Positions 25,553 to 37,026 of a DNA stretch of 64,000 nucleotides are shown here, in pieces. Each line of letters begins with the position of its first letter. Position 1 is the first letter of the stretch. The notes beneath the pieces were generated by a model. The model made no database searches, was not told where the DNA came from, and saw only the letters and a program-made list of their open reading frames with translations. This stretch comes from Azospirillum sp. OGB3. Its GTDB lineage: Bacteria > Pseudomonadota > Alphaproteobacteria > Azospirillales > Azospirillaceae. The stretch covers positions 1 through 64,000 of the forward strand of contig NZ_JACHYN010000012.1 of NCBI RefSeq assembly GCF_014192915.1. Reading direction: 5' to 3'. The translations under genes and the position numbers were made by a program.

Positions 25553-26533
25553 ATGCGCATCGCCGTCGTAGGGGCCGGGGCCGTTGGCGGCGCGCTGGCC
25601 GGGTATCTCGCCGCCACGGGCCGGCACGAGCTGTCGCTGCTGGCCCGCGGCGCCCATCTGGCGGCGATCCGCGAGGGCGGGCTGACCGTGCAGACGCCGA
25701 AGGGGACGCTGACCAGCCGGCCGCGGGCCAGCGATTCCGCCGCCGACCTCGGGCCACAGGACGTGGTGATCGTCACGGTGAAGGGGCACGGGCTGCCGGC
25801 CCTGGCCGCGTCCTTCCCGGCGCTGTGCGGGCCGGACACGCTGGTGGTGGCGGCGCAGAACGGCATTCCCTGGTGGTATCTGTACGGCGCCGGCAACGGC
25901 GTGACGCCGGAGCCGCTGGAGGTGGTCGATCCCGGCGGCGCCATCTGGTCGGCCATCGGGCCGGAGCGGGTCGCCGCCTGTGTGATGGAGGTGCTGCCCG
26001 CCCGCATCGTCGAGCCCGGCACCGTCGCCCACACCGCCCTGCCGGTGCTGGCCTTCGGCGCCCCCCGGCCCGGCGACTACTCGGAAAAGCTGGCGGCCCT
26101 GGCCGACTCCTTCAACGCGGCCGGCGCCACCGCCCGCCTGCCCGCCGACATCCGCGTGCCGCTGTGGAGCAAGCTGATGCTCAATATGGCGGTCGGCCCG
26201 ACCAGCGTGCTGACCGGCGCCACCATGGGCGCCATGGAGCAGGCCCCCGGGATGGCCGCCGTCCAGGGCCGACTGATGCGCGAATGCCTGAATGTGGCCC
26301 GCGCCTGGGGCGTCGCCCTGCCCGACGACATCGACGAGCGGCTGAGCCGGGGCAGCGGCGTGCCCGGCCACAAGCCGTCGATGCTCCAGGATTTCGAGGC
26401 GGGGCGCAGCATGGAGATCGACCCCATCGTGACCGCCGTCCTCGACCTGGCCCGCCGCCGCGGCGTGCCGGTGCCGACCATTGAAACATTGTGGGCGCTG
26501 ACCGCCCTGAAGGAGCGGGTGGCGCGCGCCTGA
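25553..26533 (+). CDS. Ketopantoate reductase (PanE/ApbA) family protein
   Basis: A 326-residue oxidoreductase with the NADP-binding GAGAVGGALAGYLA at residues 7-20 and the family VTVKGHGLPAL Lys. The C-terminal helical domain contains PLWSKLMLNMAVGPTSVLTGA, where the catalytic Lys is expected. It lies in a carboxylate uptake operon next to a 2-hydroxyacid dehydrogenase, so reduction of a 2-oxoacid other than ketopantoate is likely. The start is supported by GGGAGAG. Confidence 0.85.
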   Translation: MRIAVVGAGAVGGALAGYLAATGRHELSLLARGAHLAAIREGGLTVQTPKGTLTSRPRASDSAADLGPQDVVIVTVKGHGLPALAASFPALCGPDTLVVAAQNGIPWWYLYGAGNGVTPEPLEVVDPGGAIWSAIGPERVAACVMEVLPARIVEPGTVAHTALPVLAFGAPRPGDYSEKLAALADSFNAAGATARLPADIRVPLWSKLMLNMAVGPTSVLTGATMGAMEQAPGMAAVQGRLMRECLNVARAWGVALPDDIDERLSRGSGVPGHKPSMLQDFEAGRSMEIDPIVTAVLDLARRRGVPVPTIETLWALTALKERVARA

Positions 26534-26538
26534 GCGCA

Positions 26539-26643
26539 CTCGCCCCCACCCTAGCCCTCCCCCGCTGTCGCAGGGGAGGGGACTGCCGCCGCTTCGCGAA
26601 GATCCCCCTCCCCTGCGCAGCGGGGGAGGGTCGGGGTGGGGGC
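26539..26643. repeat. Palindromic intergenic repeat, family B copy 2
   Basis: The outer arms CGCCCCCACCCTAGCCCTCC and its complement-like GGAGGGTCGGGGTGGGGGC enclose two CCCCGCTG/CAGGGG-type hairpins and a central CGCTTCGCGAAG palindrome. It lies between two co-directional genes of the TRAP operon. Confidence 0.85.
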
Positions 26644-26686
26644 AAGGACCAGCGCCACCAAAGAACGTCCCCGGAGAAAAAACGAC

Positions 26687-28141
26687 ATGTCCCCCGCTTC
26701 CGATCGCATCACCAATTTCATCGCCGGCTCCTGGCGTCCGGGCCGTAACCGGCTCGACATCTTCAACCCGTCGAACCTCGACGAACTGGCCGGTTCCTAC
26801 TCGCTGGCCGGCGCCGACGATGTGACGGAAGCCGTGGCCGCGGCGCGCGGCGCACAGCCGCAATGGCGCGCCGCCACGGTGGAGCAGCGCTCGCTGGTGC
26901 TCGACGCCATCTCCCGCGCGCTGTTCGACCGCAAGGACGAGCTGGCCCGCATCGCCGCGACCGAGGGCGGCAAGACCATCCCCGACGCGCTGGGCGAGAT
27001 CACCCGCGCCGCCCACCTCGCCCGCTTCTTCGCCGCCGAGGCGCTGCGCGCGCCCGGCGAGACGCTGGGCTCGGTCCGGCCCGGAGTCGAGGTCGACGTG
27101 ACGCGCGAGCCGGTCGGCGTCATCGGCCTCGTCACGCCGTGGAACTTCCCGGTCGCCACGCCGATGTGGAAGATCGCCCCGGCACTGGCCTTCGGCAACG
27201 CGGTGATCTGGAAGCCGTCGGAGAAGACCCCCGGCATCTCCATCGCCGTCACCCGCCTCATCGCGGAGGCGCTGGAGGCCCACGGCATGCCCAGCAGCCT
27301 GTTCAATCTGGTGATCGGCGCCGGCCCCAACGTCGGCGCCGCTGTGGTCGACGCGGTGGACGCCGTGTCCTTCACCGGCTCCGTCAACACCGGGCGGCGC
27401 ATCGCCGTGCGCTGCGCCGAGCGGATGATCCGCGTCCAGCTGGAGCTGGGCGGCCAGAACCCGCTGGTCGTGCTGGGCGACGCCGACCCGGAGCGCGCCG
27501 CCGAGATCGGCGTCAACAGCGCCTATTTCCACGCCGGCCAGCGCTGCACCGCCACCGGCCGCTTCATCGTCGAGGATTCGATCCACGACGCCTTCGTCAC
27601 CGCGATGACGGAGCGGATGGCGGCGCTGCGCGTCGGCCACGCCCTGCAGCCGGAGACGCAGATCGGCCCGGTCATCGATGAGTTCCAGCTCACCAAGAAT
27701 CTGCAATACATCGACACCGGCCTGAAGGAAGGCGCGCAGTTGGCGTCCGGCGGCGGGCGGCTGGACCGGCCGACGCGCGGCTGGTTCCTCGCCCCGACCC
27801 TGTTCACCGAGACCAGCAACGCCATGACCATCAACCGGGAAGAGGTCTTCGGCCCGGTCGCCAGCGTCATCCGCGTCAAGGATTACGAGGAGGCCCTGGC
27901 GGTCGCCAACGACACCGACTACGGCCTGTCGTCGGGCATCATCACCAACTCGATGAAGCACGCCCGCCACTTCCAGGCCAACATCCAGGCCGGCATGACC
28001 ATGCTGAACCTGCCGACGGCCGGCGTCGACTACCACGTCCCATTCGGCGGCCGGAAGATGTCGAGCTACGGCCCGCGCGAGCAGGGACGCTCCGCCATCG
28101 AGTTCTACACCATCATCAAGACGGCCTACCGCGCGCTGTGA
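26687..28141 (+). CDS. Aldehyde dehydrogenase, 2-oxoglutarate-semialdehyde/succinate-semialdehyde type
   Basis: A 484-residue NAD(P)-dependent aldehyde dehydrogenase. TPWNFPVATPMWKIAPALA and VIWKPSEKTP form the cofactor site, SFTGSVNTGRRIA the Rossmann loop, QLELGGQNPLVVL carries the general-base Glu, and AGQRCTATGR the catalytic Cys. The end (GREQGRSAIEFYTIIKTAY type) matches enzymes acting on dicarboxylate semialdehydes. The ATG at 26687 has GGAGAAAAAA upstream. Its neighbours (TRAP uptake, 2-hydroxyacid dehydrogenase, E1) suggest that it makes a 2-oxo or 2-hydroxy dicarboxylate. Confidence 0.88.
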   Translation: MSPASDRITNFIAGSWRPGRNRLDIFNPSNLDELAGSYSLAGADDVTEAVAAARGAQPQWRAATVEQRSLVLDAISRALFDRKDELARIAATEGGKTIPDALGEITRAAHLARFFAAEALRAPGETLGSVRPGVEVDVTREPVGVIGLVTPWNFPVATPMWKIAPALAFGNAVIWKPSEKTPGISIAVTRLIAEALEAHGMPSSLFNLVIGAGPNVGAAVVDAVDAVSFTGSVNTGRRIAVRCAERMIRVQLELGGQNPLVVLGDADPERAAEIGVNSAYFHAGQRCTATGRFIVEDSIHDAFVTAMTERMAALRVGHALQPETQIGPVIDEFQLTKNLQYIDTGLKEGAQLASGGGRLDRPTRGWFLAPTLFTETSNAMTINREEVFGPVASVIRVKDYEEALAVANDTDYGLSSGIITNSMKHARHFQANIQAGMTMLNLPTAGVDYHVPFGGRKMSSYGPREQGRSAIEFYTIIKTAYRAL

Positions 28142-28170
28142 CGCCGAACCGAAGCCCTGGGAGAGCTCCC

Positions 28171-29622
<1,452 letters not shown>

Positions 29623-29652
29623 GCGCGGTTCCGCCAGTCTAGGATTAATCCC

Positions 29653-30402
29653 ATGAAGGTCCTCGTCCCGGTCAAGCGGGTGGTCGATTACAACGTCAAG
29701 ATCCGCGTCAAGGCGGACGGTTCCGGCGTTGAGACCGCCAACGTGAAGATGAGCATGAACCCCTTCGACGAGATCGCCGTCGAGGAGGCCGTCCGCCTCA
29801 AGGAAGCCGGCAAGGCGACCGAGGTCATCGTGGTCACCGTCGGCCCGACGGCGGCCCAAGAGACGCTGCGCACCGGCCTCGCCATGGGCGCCGACCGCGG
29901 CATCCTGGTCCAGACCGACGCCGAGACGCAGCCGCTGGCCGTCGCCAAGGTGCTCAAGGCGCTCGTCGACAAGGAAGGCCCGACTCTGGTCATCCTGGGC
30001 AAGCAGGCGATCGACGACGACTGCAACCAGACCGGCCAGATGCTCGCCGCCCTGCTGGGCTGGCCGCAGGGCACCTTCGCCTCCAAGGTCGCGCCGGGCG
30101 AGGGCTCGGTCACCGTGACCCGCGAGATCGACGGCGGGCTGGAGACGGTGGAGCTGACGCTGCCGGCGGTGGTCACCGCCGACCTGCGCCTCAACGAGCC
30201 GCGCTACGCCTCGCTGCCCAACATCATGAAGGCCAAGAAGAAGCCCATCGAGACGCTGGCCCCCGACACGCTGGGTGTCGACGTGGCGCCGCGCCTGACC
30301 ACGCTCAAGGTCGCCGAGCCGGCCAAGCGCAAGGCCGGCGTCAAGGTCGCCGACGTCGCCGCGCTGGTCGACAAGCTGAAGAACGAAGCCCGCGCGATCT
30401 GA
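29653..30402 (+). CDS. etfB: Electron transfer flavoprotein beta subunit
   Basis: A 249-residue protein starting [19 protein letters not shown], with the typical [20 protein letters not shown] and the AMP-site region [19 protein letters not shown]. With EtfA it carries electrons from flavin dehydrogenases to the quinone pool. Both the 2-hydroxyacid dehydrogenase upstream and the acyl-CoA dehydrogenase at 16915 are plausible donors. Confidence 0.95.
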   Translation: MKVLVPVKRVVDYNVKIRVKADGSGVETANVKMSMNPFDEIAVEEAVRLKEAGKATEVIVVTVGPTAAQETLRTGLAMGADRGILVQTDAETQPLAVAKVLKALVDKEGPTLVILGKQAIDDDCNQTGQMLAALLGWPQGTFASKVAPGEGSVTVTREIDGGLETVELTLPAVVTADLRLNEPRYASLPNIMKAKKKPIETLAPDTLGVDVAPRLTTLKVAEPAKRKAGVKVADVAALVDKLKNEARAI

Positions 30403-30438
30403 TAGGGCCAGCGTGCTCCGAAGAGAAAGTGATCTGAC

Positions 30439-31368
30439 ATGTCCATTCTCGTCATCGCCGAACACGACAACGCCACGCTGAAGGCCGCCACGCTGAACGC
30501 GGTCAGCGCCGCCGCCAAGATCGGCGGGGATATCCACGTGCTGGTCGCCGGCCAGGGCGCCCAGGCCGTCGCCGAGGCCGCCGCCAAGGTGGCCGGCGTG
30601 GCCAAGGTGCTTCTGGCCGACGACGCGGCCTACGCCCACCCGCTGCCGGAGAACGTCGCGCCGCTGGTCGTCAACCTCGCCAAGGGCTACGGTCATGTGC
30701 TGGCCGCCGCCTCGTCGGAGGGCAAGAACCTGCTGCCGCGCGTCGCCGCCCTGCTCGACGTCGCGGCGATCTCCGACATCACCGGCGTGGTCTCCGCCAA
30801 CACGTTCGAGCGGCCGATCTACGCCGGCAACGCCATCGCCACGGTGAAGTCCGCCGACCCGATCAAGGTCGTCACGGTGCGCACCACCGCCTTCGAGGCG
30901 GCCGCCGCCAGCGGCGGCTCGGCGACGGTCGAGAGCATCGCCGGGACGGGTGACGCCGGTTCGGCCAAGTTCGTCGGCCAGGAGCTGACGAAGTCGGAGC
31001 GTCCGGAGCTGACCCAGGCCAAGATCGTCGTGTCGGGCGGCCGCGGCATGCAGTCGGGCGAGAACTTCAAGCTGCTGGAGGCGCTGGCCGACAAGCTGGG
31101 GGCCGCGGTCGGGGCCAGCCGCGCGGCGGTGGACGCCGGCTTCGTGCCGAACGACTACCAGGTCGGCCAGACCGGCAAGATCGTGGCGCCCGAGCTGTAC
31201 ATCGCCGTCGGCATCTCCGGTGCCATCCAGCACCTCGCCGGCATGAAGGACAGCAAGATCATCGTCGCCATCAACAAGGACGAGGAGGCGCCGATCTTCC
31301 AGGTCGCCGACTACGGCCTCGTCGCCGACCTCTTCAAGGCGGTGCCGGAGCTGGAGCAGGCGCTGTGA
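30439..31368 (+). CDS. etfA: Electron transfer flavoprotein alpha subunit
   Basis: A 309-residue protein. The N-terminal half ([15 protein letters not shown]) is followed by the FAD-binding C-terminal domain with [40 protein letters not shown] and [16 protein letters not shown]. It pairs with etfB and ends the TRAP operon, just before a short hairpin. Confidence 0.95.
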   Translation: MSILVIAEHDNATLKAATLNAVSAAAKIGGDIHVLVAGQGAQAVAEAAAKVAGVAKVLLADDAAYAHPLPENVAPLVVNLAKGYGHVLAAASSEGKNLLPRVAALLDVAAISDITGVVSANTFERPIYAGNAIATVKSADPIKVVTVRTTAFEAAAASGGSATVESIAGTGDAGSAKFVGQELTKSERPELTQAKIVVSGGRGMQSGENFKLLEALADKLGAAVGASRAAVDAGFVPNDYQVGQTGKIVAPELYIAVGISGAIQHLAGMKDSKIIVAINKDEEAPIFQVADYGLVADLFKAVPELEQAL

Positions 31369-31381
31369 CGCCATAGGCGTC
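31367..31381. terminator. Short hairpin at the end of the TRAP/ETF operon
   Basis: GACGCC-ATA-GGCGTC, a perfect 6-base stem starting at the etfA stop codon, lies between convergent etfA and the DUF1116 gene. There is no T-run, so termination is only suggested. Confidence 0.4.
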
Positions 31382-31397
31382 GCCAGCTCCCCGGACG

Positions 31398-32597
31398 TCA
31401 GGCGCGACGGTCGGGGGCGTCCGGGAAACCGGCGCGGCTCCGCGCATCCACCGCCGCCACCGCCTCGGCGTGGCAGGAGGGAGGATGCCAGGCGAGGCCG
31501 CGCCCGACGATCCCGTCCTCCCCCGCCGCGTGCAGGGCGGCCAGACACACCGGGGGCACCGGGCCGCCCAGCAGCACGGCGCGGGCGTCCAGCCCGACGC
31601 GCCGCCCATGGACGGGATGATCGGCGCAGAGCAATCGGTCCGCCGCCGCGATGGCCGTCTCGGCCGCCGCCCCCAGCTCCGCCCGCAGCAGCGGCGCGGC
31701 GTCGAGCGCCAGCGCGCCGAAGCCCAGCGCGTCGATGACGGCGCTATCCCCGATCGCCGGCAGGCGCGGGCGAGACACACCGATGTCCGGCCCCTGCGGG
31801 GCGGCCACCGGCGCGCTCGCCCAGCCTTCGCCCATCATGCCCGACAGGCGCAGCCCGAAGCGCACCCCGTTGCCGCCCGCCGCCGTCACCAGCGCCGCCC
31901 CCGGCACGCCGTCGCCGGCCAGCAGCACCGCCTTGCAGGCGGCCATCCAGGGGTTGAGGAAGAACTGCCCGGCCTCCTTCAGGAAGGCGCAGACCGCGCC
32001 GGTCCCGCCCAGACGCGCCACCAGCGTCTCGGTCAGCAGCGCCGAGGCCACCCCGACGCGCCCGTGCAGCTCGTCCCCCTGCTCCATCGCCTCGCGGGCG
32101 ATCCCGGTCAGCGCCACCGGCCCGATCCCCGCCAGCGCCGGTCCGACCGCACCGTGCAGCAGGCGCAGACGCTCCACCACCGCCCCGCTGACGATGCCGA
32201 AGCGCAGAGCAGGACCGCCGCCTTCGTTGAGCGGGCTGTAGGCGCAGGCGCCGGAGCCGCCCGCATCCTCCACCACATGCAGCCACATTGACCGCGACAC
32301 CACCGCGGCGAGCGGGGTGACCACGCCGAAATCCTGCGCCGGGCGCAGCGTCACGGCACCGCTTCGCACCAGGGCCCGGGCTTCCTCCACCCCGTCGGCC
32401 ATCCCTTCGAACAGCAGCGCCGCGGCGGCGGCGTTGAGGATCGGCGGACAGATCTCCGCCGGATCGGCGAAGGGCGGCCCGGCGTGCAGCAGCGTGTGGC
32501 GGTCCAGCCCGATCCGCTCCCCGGCGGTTCCGGTTTCCGTCCACTCCGGATCGGCGGCCAGCATCCGCTCCACGGCCCGCGCGGTGGCGTCGTTCAT
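31398..32597 (-). CDS. DUF1116 family protein (AllG/YlbE-like)
   Basis: A 399-residue protein matching, by recognition, DUF1116, the family of E. coli AllG (YlbE), a subunit of oxamate carbamoyltransferase. Characteristic stretches are GPPFADPAEICPPILNAAAAALLFEG, VSRSMWLHVVEDAGGSGACAYSPLNEGGGPALRFG and MEQGDELHGRV. The usual FdrA/AllF and DUF2877/AllH partners are absent, so it may act with other proteins. It is the last gene of the leftward run containing an HpxZ-like protein, also tied to oxalurate metabolism. AAGGA lies 8 bases before the ATG. Confidence 0.75.
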   Translation of the reverse strand: MNDATARAVERMLAADPEWTETGTAGERIGLDRHTLLHAGPPFADPAEICPPILNAAAAALLFEGMADGVEEARALVRSGAVTLRPAQDFGVVTPLAAVVSRSMWLHVVEDAGGSGACAYSPLNEGGGPALRFGIVSGAVVERLRLLHGAVGPALAGIGPVALTGIAREAMEQGDELHGRVGVASALLTETLVARLGGTGAVCAFLKEAGQFFLNPWMAACKAVLLAGDGVPGAALVTAAGGNGVRFGLRLSGMMGEGWASAPVAAPQGPDIGVSRPRLPAIGDSAVIDALGFGALALDAAPLLRAELGAAAETAIAAADRLLCADHPVHGRRVGLDARAVLLGGPVPPVCLAALHAAGEDGIVGRGLAWHPPSCHAEAVAAVDARSRAGFPDAPDRRA

Positions 32598-32619
32598 CGC
32601 GTGTGTCCTTTGCGTACAA

Positions 32620-32761
32620 CCCCTCTCCCGTCCCGGGAGAGGGTGCCCGCGCGAGCGGGCGGGTGAGGGTCGTGCGAGGATCAAGGCACCGATCCTTGGC
32701 GGCACCCTCACCCTCCCACGCTCGCGCGTGGGCCCCTCCCTCTCCCGGGGCGGGAGAGGGG
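32620..32761. repeat. Palindromic intergenic repeat, family A copy 3
   Basis: A full-length A element (outer CCCTCTCCCG / CGGGAGAGGG, inner GGGTGAGGGT / ACCCTCACCC) between the MarR and DUF1116 genes, inside the leftward gene run. It could reduce transcription of the distal DUF1116 gene. Confidence 0.85.
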
Positions 32762-32771
32762 ATGGTTCACC

Positions 32772-33257
32772 TCACGGCAGATGCAGGGGGGCGCGGCCGT
32801 AGCCGTTGCTGGCGTCCACCAGATGCAGCAGGTAGCGCAGGAAGACCGCCCGGTCCTCCTTCGGCAGGGGCGCGATGGTGCGGTCGTGGGCGCGCTGGGC
32901 CTTCTTGTCCATGCGGCGCAGCAGCTTCCGGCCCTCTGCGGTGATGGCGGCGAGCTTCATGCGCTTGTCCACCGGACTGGCCCGGCGCTGGATCAGCCCA
33001 CGCTCGGCCAGCCGGGCCAGAACGCCCGCCGTGGTCGTGCGGTCGATGCCGATCTGGGCGCCCAGCGTCACCTGATCCAGGTCGGGCCGATCCACCAGGG
33101 CGGTCAGCACGCTGTACTGGACGGGGGTGATGTTGAACTCCGCGCACTCCTCCATGAACATGGCAACGTGGATCTGGTGCAGGCGGCGGATGAGAAATCC
33201 GGGACGCTCCGCCAGGACGCGGTACGCCTCTTCGATCAGGGGGTCGTCTAAGGTCAT
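32772..33257 (-). CDS. MarR-family transcriptional regulator
   Basis: A 161-residue regulator with a winged helix: ITPVQYSVLTALVDRP, VTLGAQIGIDRTTTAGVLARLAERGL and the wing ASPVDKRMKLAAITAEG. The ATG at 33257 gives the usual length; the in-frame extension upstream is not needed. Proteins of this type often sense aromatic or heterocyclic carboxylates. It is a candidate to bind the three palindromes at 46937-47222 at the head of the same gene run. Confidence 0.9.
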   Translation of the reverse strand: MTLDDPLIEEAYRVLAERPGFLIRRLHQIHVAMFMEECAEFNITPVQYSVLTALVDRPDLDQVTLGAQIGIDRTTTAGVLARLAERGLIQRRASPVDKRMKLAAITAEGRKLLRRMDKKAQRAHDRTIAPLPKEDRAVFLRYLLHLVDASNGYGRAPLHLP

Positions 33258-33355
33258 CGCGGGCAGTCCGTCGGAGCGGGTTCGGGAAAGCGGTGAGCAG
33301 AGAGAGGATGGCCGCGGGGCGGAGAATCGGCAACCGGGCCGGACGTCCGTGACCT

Positions 33356-33736
33356 CTAACCCATCAGCGACACATGCGCCGCGACGATCCGCCAGCCCTC
33401 GGGCATGCGGACCCAAGTGTGGCTCTGCCGCCCGACGCGCCCGGTGGAGGGGCGCGTGAACTCGGTGTTGGCGGTCGCCATATCGCGGCCGTAGGTGGTG
33501 ATGACCGTGTTGCGCAAGCTCCGGTCCAGCCCCGCCGCCGGGCGGCCCTGGCGGAAGGCGGCGATGGCGTCGTAGCCGTACAGATTCTCGCCCACGCCGT
33601 AGCGCAGGGTCGCCGGGTGGTTCCAGAACAGCTCGTCCAGGACCGCCACGTCGTTGCCGGTCAGCGCGCGCTCGTAGCGCTCGAAGGCGGCGGTGACCTC
33701 GGCCACCACCTCGGGGATGTTGATCTCAGGCGTCAT
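33356..33736 (-). CDS. HpxZ/AtzH-like protein (NTF2-like fold)
   Basis: A 126-residue protein. [42 protein letters not shown] and the [12 protein letters not shown] segment are characteristic of the HpxZ (oxalurate catabolism) and AtzH families. Members are found beside AtzE/HpxY amidases, as here: the genes overlap by four bases (ATGA). Expected role: acting on carboxylated urea- or oxalurate-like intermediates with the amidase. The precise reaction is not inferable. Confidence 0.8.
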   Translation of the reverse strand: MTPEINIPEVVAEVTAAFERYERALTGNDVAVLDELFWNHPATLRYGVGENLYGYDAIAAFRQGRPAAGLDRSLRNTVITTYGRDMATANTEFTRPSTGRVGRQSHTWVRMPEGWRIVAAHVSLMG

Positions 33737-34914
33737 GCGAAGAGGTCCTCGGCGATGGCCAGAAGCGCGGAGTCGCTGCCGCGCGGCCCGATCAGCGACA
33801 GGCCGAGCGGGCAGCCCTGGAGCCGCGCCGCGGGGATGGAGAGTTGCGGCAGCCCGGCCAGACCGGCGGGGCAGAGGATCGCCAGCGCCCGACCGCGCTC
33901 CGCGTCCACCGCCGCCCCTGAGGAGCCGCGCAACGGCGCGATGCCCGGCGCGCTGGGCAGGACGATCAGCCCGTCCGTCCCCAGCAGGTCGTCCATCCGC
34001 CGCCGGATGCCCTCCCGCGACTCCGCCGCCGCGCGGGCAAGGGCGGGGTCGAGCGTGGCCGCCGCGGCGAAGCGGTCGCGTACCCCTGGCCCGAAGGTCG
34101 GTTTCGTCGCTGTGATCCAGGCGCCGTGCGCTGCCCAGGCTTCGGCGGCCTGGAGCGTCTGGAAGACCGGACGCCACTGGTCCAGCCCCTCCGGTGCCAG
34201 CGTCACGGCGTCCGCCGACCCGAACCGCCCGCGCAGCCGCTCCACGGCCGAGGCGAGGGCGGATCGCACCGCCTCCCCGGCGATGGCGAAGGCGTCCTCG
34301 GCGACCAGCAGGCGGCGGAAGGCCAGATCGGGCTCCGGGGTGGGCGACGGTGGCAGCAGCACCGCCCCGACACGGCGGAGCAGCGCCGCCTCCCACGCGA
34401 ACCAGCCCACCGTGTCGAAGCTCGGCGCCAGCGGAACGGAGCCGTCCAGCGGAACCACCCCGTGGGTGGGCCGGATGCCGTAGAGGCCGCAATAGCTCGC
34501 CGGCAGGCGGATCGACCCGCCGGTGTCCGTCCCGATGGCGAAATCCACCGCCCCGCCCGCCACCGCGGCGGCCGACCCGCTGGAGGAGCCGCCGGGAATG
34601 CGGCCTGGCGCCTTCGGGTTCTCCGGCGTGCCGTAATGGGCGTTCTCGCCGGCCAGGCTCCAGGCCAGCTCGTCGGTCAGCGTCTTTCCAGCGACGCGCG
34701 CTCCGGCGTCGAGCAGCCGCTGCACGGCGGGCGCGGTCTCCCGTGGAACCTCGTGGGTGCGCAGCCAGTCCGGGTTGCCGGCTCCGGTGGGCAGGCCGGC
34801 GATGTGGAACAGGTCCTTCACCGCGAAGCGCAGTCCGGCCAGCGGGCCGCTTGAGGCTCCGGCGACCTCGGTCCGGCCGTAGGGGACGAAGGCGTTCAAA
34901 GGGTCGTTGGGCAT
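33733..34914 (-). CDS. Amidase-signature family hydrolase (AtzE/HpxY-like)
   Basis: A 393-residue amidase with the Ser-cisSer-Lys triad visible: K33 in AVKDLF, S110 in [11 protein letters not shown] and S134 in [13 protein letters not shown]. It is shorter than most family members (about 450-480), like AtzE-type and indole-acetamide-type enzymes. It overlaps the HpxZ/AtzH-like gene, the neighbour expected for AtzE or HpxY. A companion AtzG-type small protein was not seen. It probably releases ammonia from an acyl-urea or amide made by the upstream steps. Confidence 0.85.
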   Translation of the reverse strand: MPNDPLNAFVPYGRTEVAGASSGPLAGLRFAVKDLFHIAGLPTGAGNPDWLRTHEVPRETAPAVQRLLDAGARVAGKTLTDELAWSLAGENAHYGTPENPKAPGRIPGGSSSGSAAAVAGGAVDFAIGTDTGGSIRLPASYCGLYGIRPTHGVVPLDGSVPLAPSFDTVGWFAWEAALLRRVGAVLLPPSPTPEPDLAFRRLLVAEDAFAIAGEAVRSALASAVERLRGRFGSADAVTLAPEGLDQWRPVFQTLQAAEAWAAHGAWITATKPTFGPGVRDRFAAAATLDPALARAAAESREGIRRRMDDLLGTDGLIVLPSAPGIAPLRGSSGAAVDAERGRALAILCPAGLAGLPQLSIPAARLQGCPLGLSLIGPRGSDSALLAIAEDLFA

Positions 34915-34948
34915 GATGCGGGTTTGGGTCTCGTCAGAATTCCAAATT

Positions 34949-35126
34949 CCCTCTCCCCTCCGCTCTCGCGCAAACGACGTTTGCGCTGACGCGACAGGCG
35001 GACCTCTGGTCCGCCGGAAGCGGGGAGAGGATCAGGGTGAGGGGGTTGCGCTTTTGCCGGACGCACCGCCACGCGCATCCCCCTCACCGGCCCTTTGGGC
35101 CACCCTCTCCCCAGAGGGGAGAGGGT
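34949..35126. repeat. Palindromic intergenic repeat, family A copy 4, with inserted module and overlapping coding sequence
   Basis: A longer A-type element. The interval about 34960-35020 contains an extra module (CTCTCGCGCAAAC, GTTTGCGCTGAC, CAGGCGGACC, GGTCCGCCGG) also present in the B element at 60023. Its right half is translated as the last residues of the CoxG-like protein. It lies between the amidase and CoxG-like genes. Confidence 0.85.
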
Positions 35127-35724
35127 TGGAGAAGAGCTTGCGCAGCCAGTCTTTCAGCATCACCCACAGCAGATTGCCAGCGTTCAATTCCTTGGCGGGC
35201 TCGGGAGCGGGTTCCGGGGCCGGGGCGGCCACCGCTTCCGAGGACGCAGCCACCTCCTCTTCCGCCACCGGGGCGGTCGCGGCGAGCTTGGCTTCCAGGT
35301 TGCGGGCGAACTCGGCGGTCAGGCGGTTGGCGATCTCCTGCACGATGGCGCCGCGGCTGAACTGGGCCAGCACGCCGGTCAGGGTGAAATCGACGGTCAG
35401 GTCGATGCGCGTCCCCGGCCCGTCCTCCAGCACTGCGAAGGTCACGTCGGCCTTGGCGCGGGAGTTGTTCTTGGGGTCCGTGCCCTGGCCGTGGATGACG
35501 CCGGTGTGGGTCGCCGCGTCCATCGTCAGCGTGCCCTCGCCCGCGAAGGCGGCGGCGATGGGGCCGAGCTTCACGCGCATCTGCCCGAAGATCCGGTCGC
35601 CCTCGCGCGGTTTGGTCAGTGAGGCGCCGGGCATGCAGGAAATCACCTGCTCCACGTCGCCAAGCAGCGGCCAGACGCGGGCGCGCGGGAAGTTGACGGC
35701 AAGGGTCTGGGTCATGGTCGGCAT
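35032..35724 (-). CDS. CoxG-like SRPBCC protein with repeat-derived C-terminus
   Basis: A 230-residue protein. The N-terminal SRPBCC domain (about residues 1-150) has ARVWPLLGDVEQVISCMPGA and DVTFAVLEDGPGTRIDLTVDF. A Pro/Ala/Glu linker (about 160-185) and an amphipathic segment LLWVMLKDWLRKLF follow, typical of CoxG, which helps insert the metal cofactor or anchor the enzyme at the membrane. The last roughly 30 residues, from SNPLPSGERV on, are encoded by repeat A4, so the original stop was probably lost. It lies 4 bases after the small hydroxylase subunit. Confidence 0.85.
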   Translation of the reverse strand: MPTMTQTLAVNFPRARVWPLLGDVEQVISCMPGASLTKPREGDRIFGQMRVKLGPIAAAFAGEGTLTMDAATHTGVIHGQGTDPKNNSRAKADVTFAVLEDGPGTRIDLTVDFTLTGVLAQFSRGAIVQEIANRLTAEFARNLEAKLAATAPVAEEEVAASSEAVAAPAPEPAPEPAKELNAGNLLWVMLKDWLRKLFSNPLPSGERVAQRAGEGDARGGASGKSATPSP

Positions 35725-35728
35725 GGGC

Positions 35729-36213
<485 letters not shown>

Positions 36214-36217
<4 letters not shown>

Positions 36218-37026
36218 GACATCACCTGCGCGATGGCGCGCTTCAGCGCGACGGTGTGGGTCCGAAGGGCGATGGGGTCGTCTGCGGCCGGACTGCCGTC
36301 GAGATGCGCGGCCAGCGCCGCTTCCGTGCAGCCGTCCGCGAACAGGGCCGGGCCGTCGATCACCACCGGCTTGCCGGAGGTCGCCCCGGCGACGCAGCGC
36401 TGAACGCCGCGGGCCGGGTCGACCAGCACCGCCCCGGTGGCGTGGGAGAACTCGCCGGTCTTGCGGCAGACCTTGTAGTAGCCCCAGCGCGCCCGGTCGG
36501 AGAGGGCGGGCACCTGGATTTCCGCGACGATCTCGCCCGGCTGCAGGGCCGTCTCGAAGACGCCCAGGATGAAGTCGGTCATCGGCACGCTGCGCCGCCC
36601 GCCCGGGCCGGCGATCACCACGTCGGCGCCGAGCGCGGTCAGCACGTTCACCCAGTCCGCCGCCGGGTCGGCGTGGGCGAGGCTGCCGCCGATGGTGCCC
36701 CGGTTGCGCACCGCGCGGTAGGCGATCACCGCCGCCACGCTGGGAAGCACGCCGCGCGTCACGTCCGGATAATCGCCGTCCTCCAGCCGCGCGTGGGTGA
36801 CGCAGGCCCCGATGACCAGCCGGTCGCCCTCCTGGCGGATCGTCCGAAGCTCGGCGATGCGGGTGATGTCCACCAGCAGCTCCGGCTGGGCCAGCCGCAG
36901 GTTCAGCATGGGGCCGAGCGACTGGGAGCCGGCCACCGGCCGCACCATCACGTCCTCGCGCGCCAGAAGCTCCAGTGCCGCGTCGAGCGTCGCCGGCTGC
37001 GCGTAGTCGAAATCGACCGCCTTCAT
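36214..37026 (-). CDS. Molybdenum hydroxylase medium subunit, FAD-binding (CoxM type)
   Basis: A 270-residue protein: FDYAQPATLDAALELLA, VRPVAGSQSLGPMLNLRLAQP (FAD diphosphate site), and RNRGTIGGSLAHADPAADW, the second FAD motif. The C-terminal domain (GYYKVCRKTGEFS) is typical. It overlaps both flanking subunit genes by four bases, giving the order large-medium-small. Confidence 0.95.

Noticed and set aside
33356-34492. Apparent fusion protein ending in the HpxZ-like domain
   Set aside because: The upstream part is the amidase gene read in the wrong frame; the real start is at 33736, coupled by ATGA to the amidase stop.
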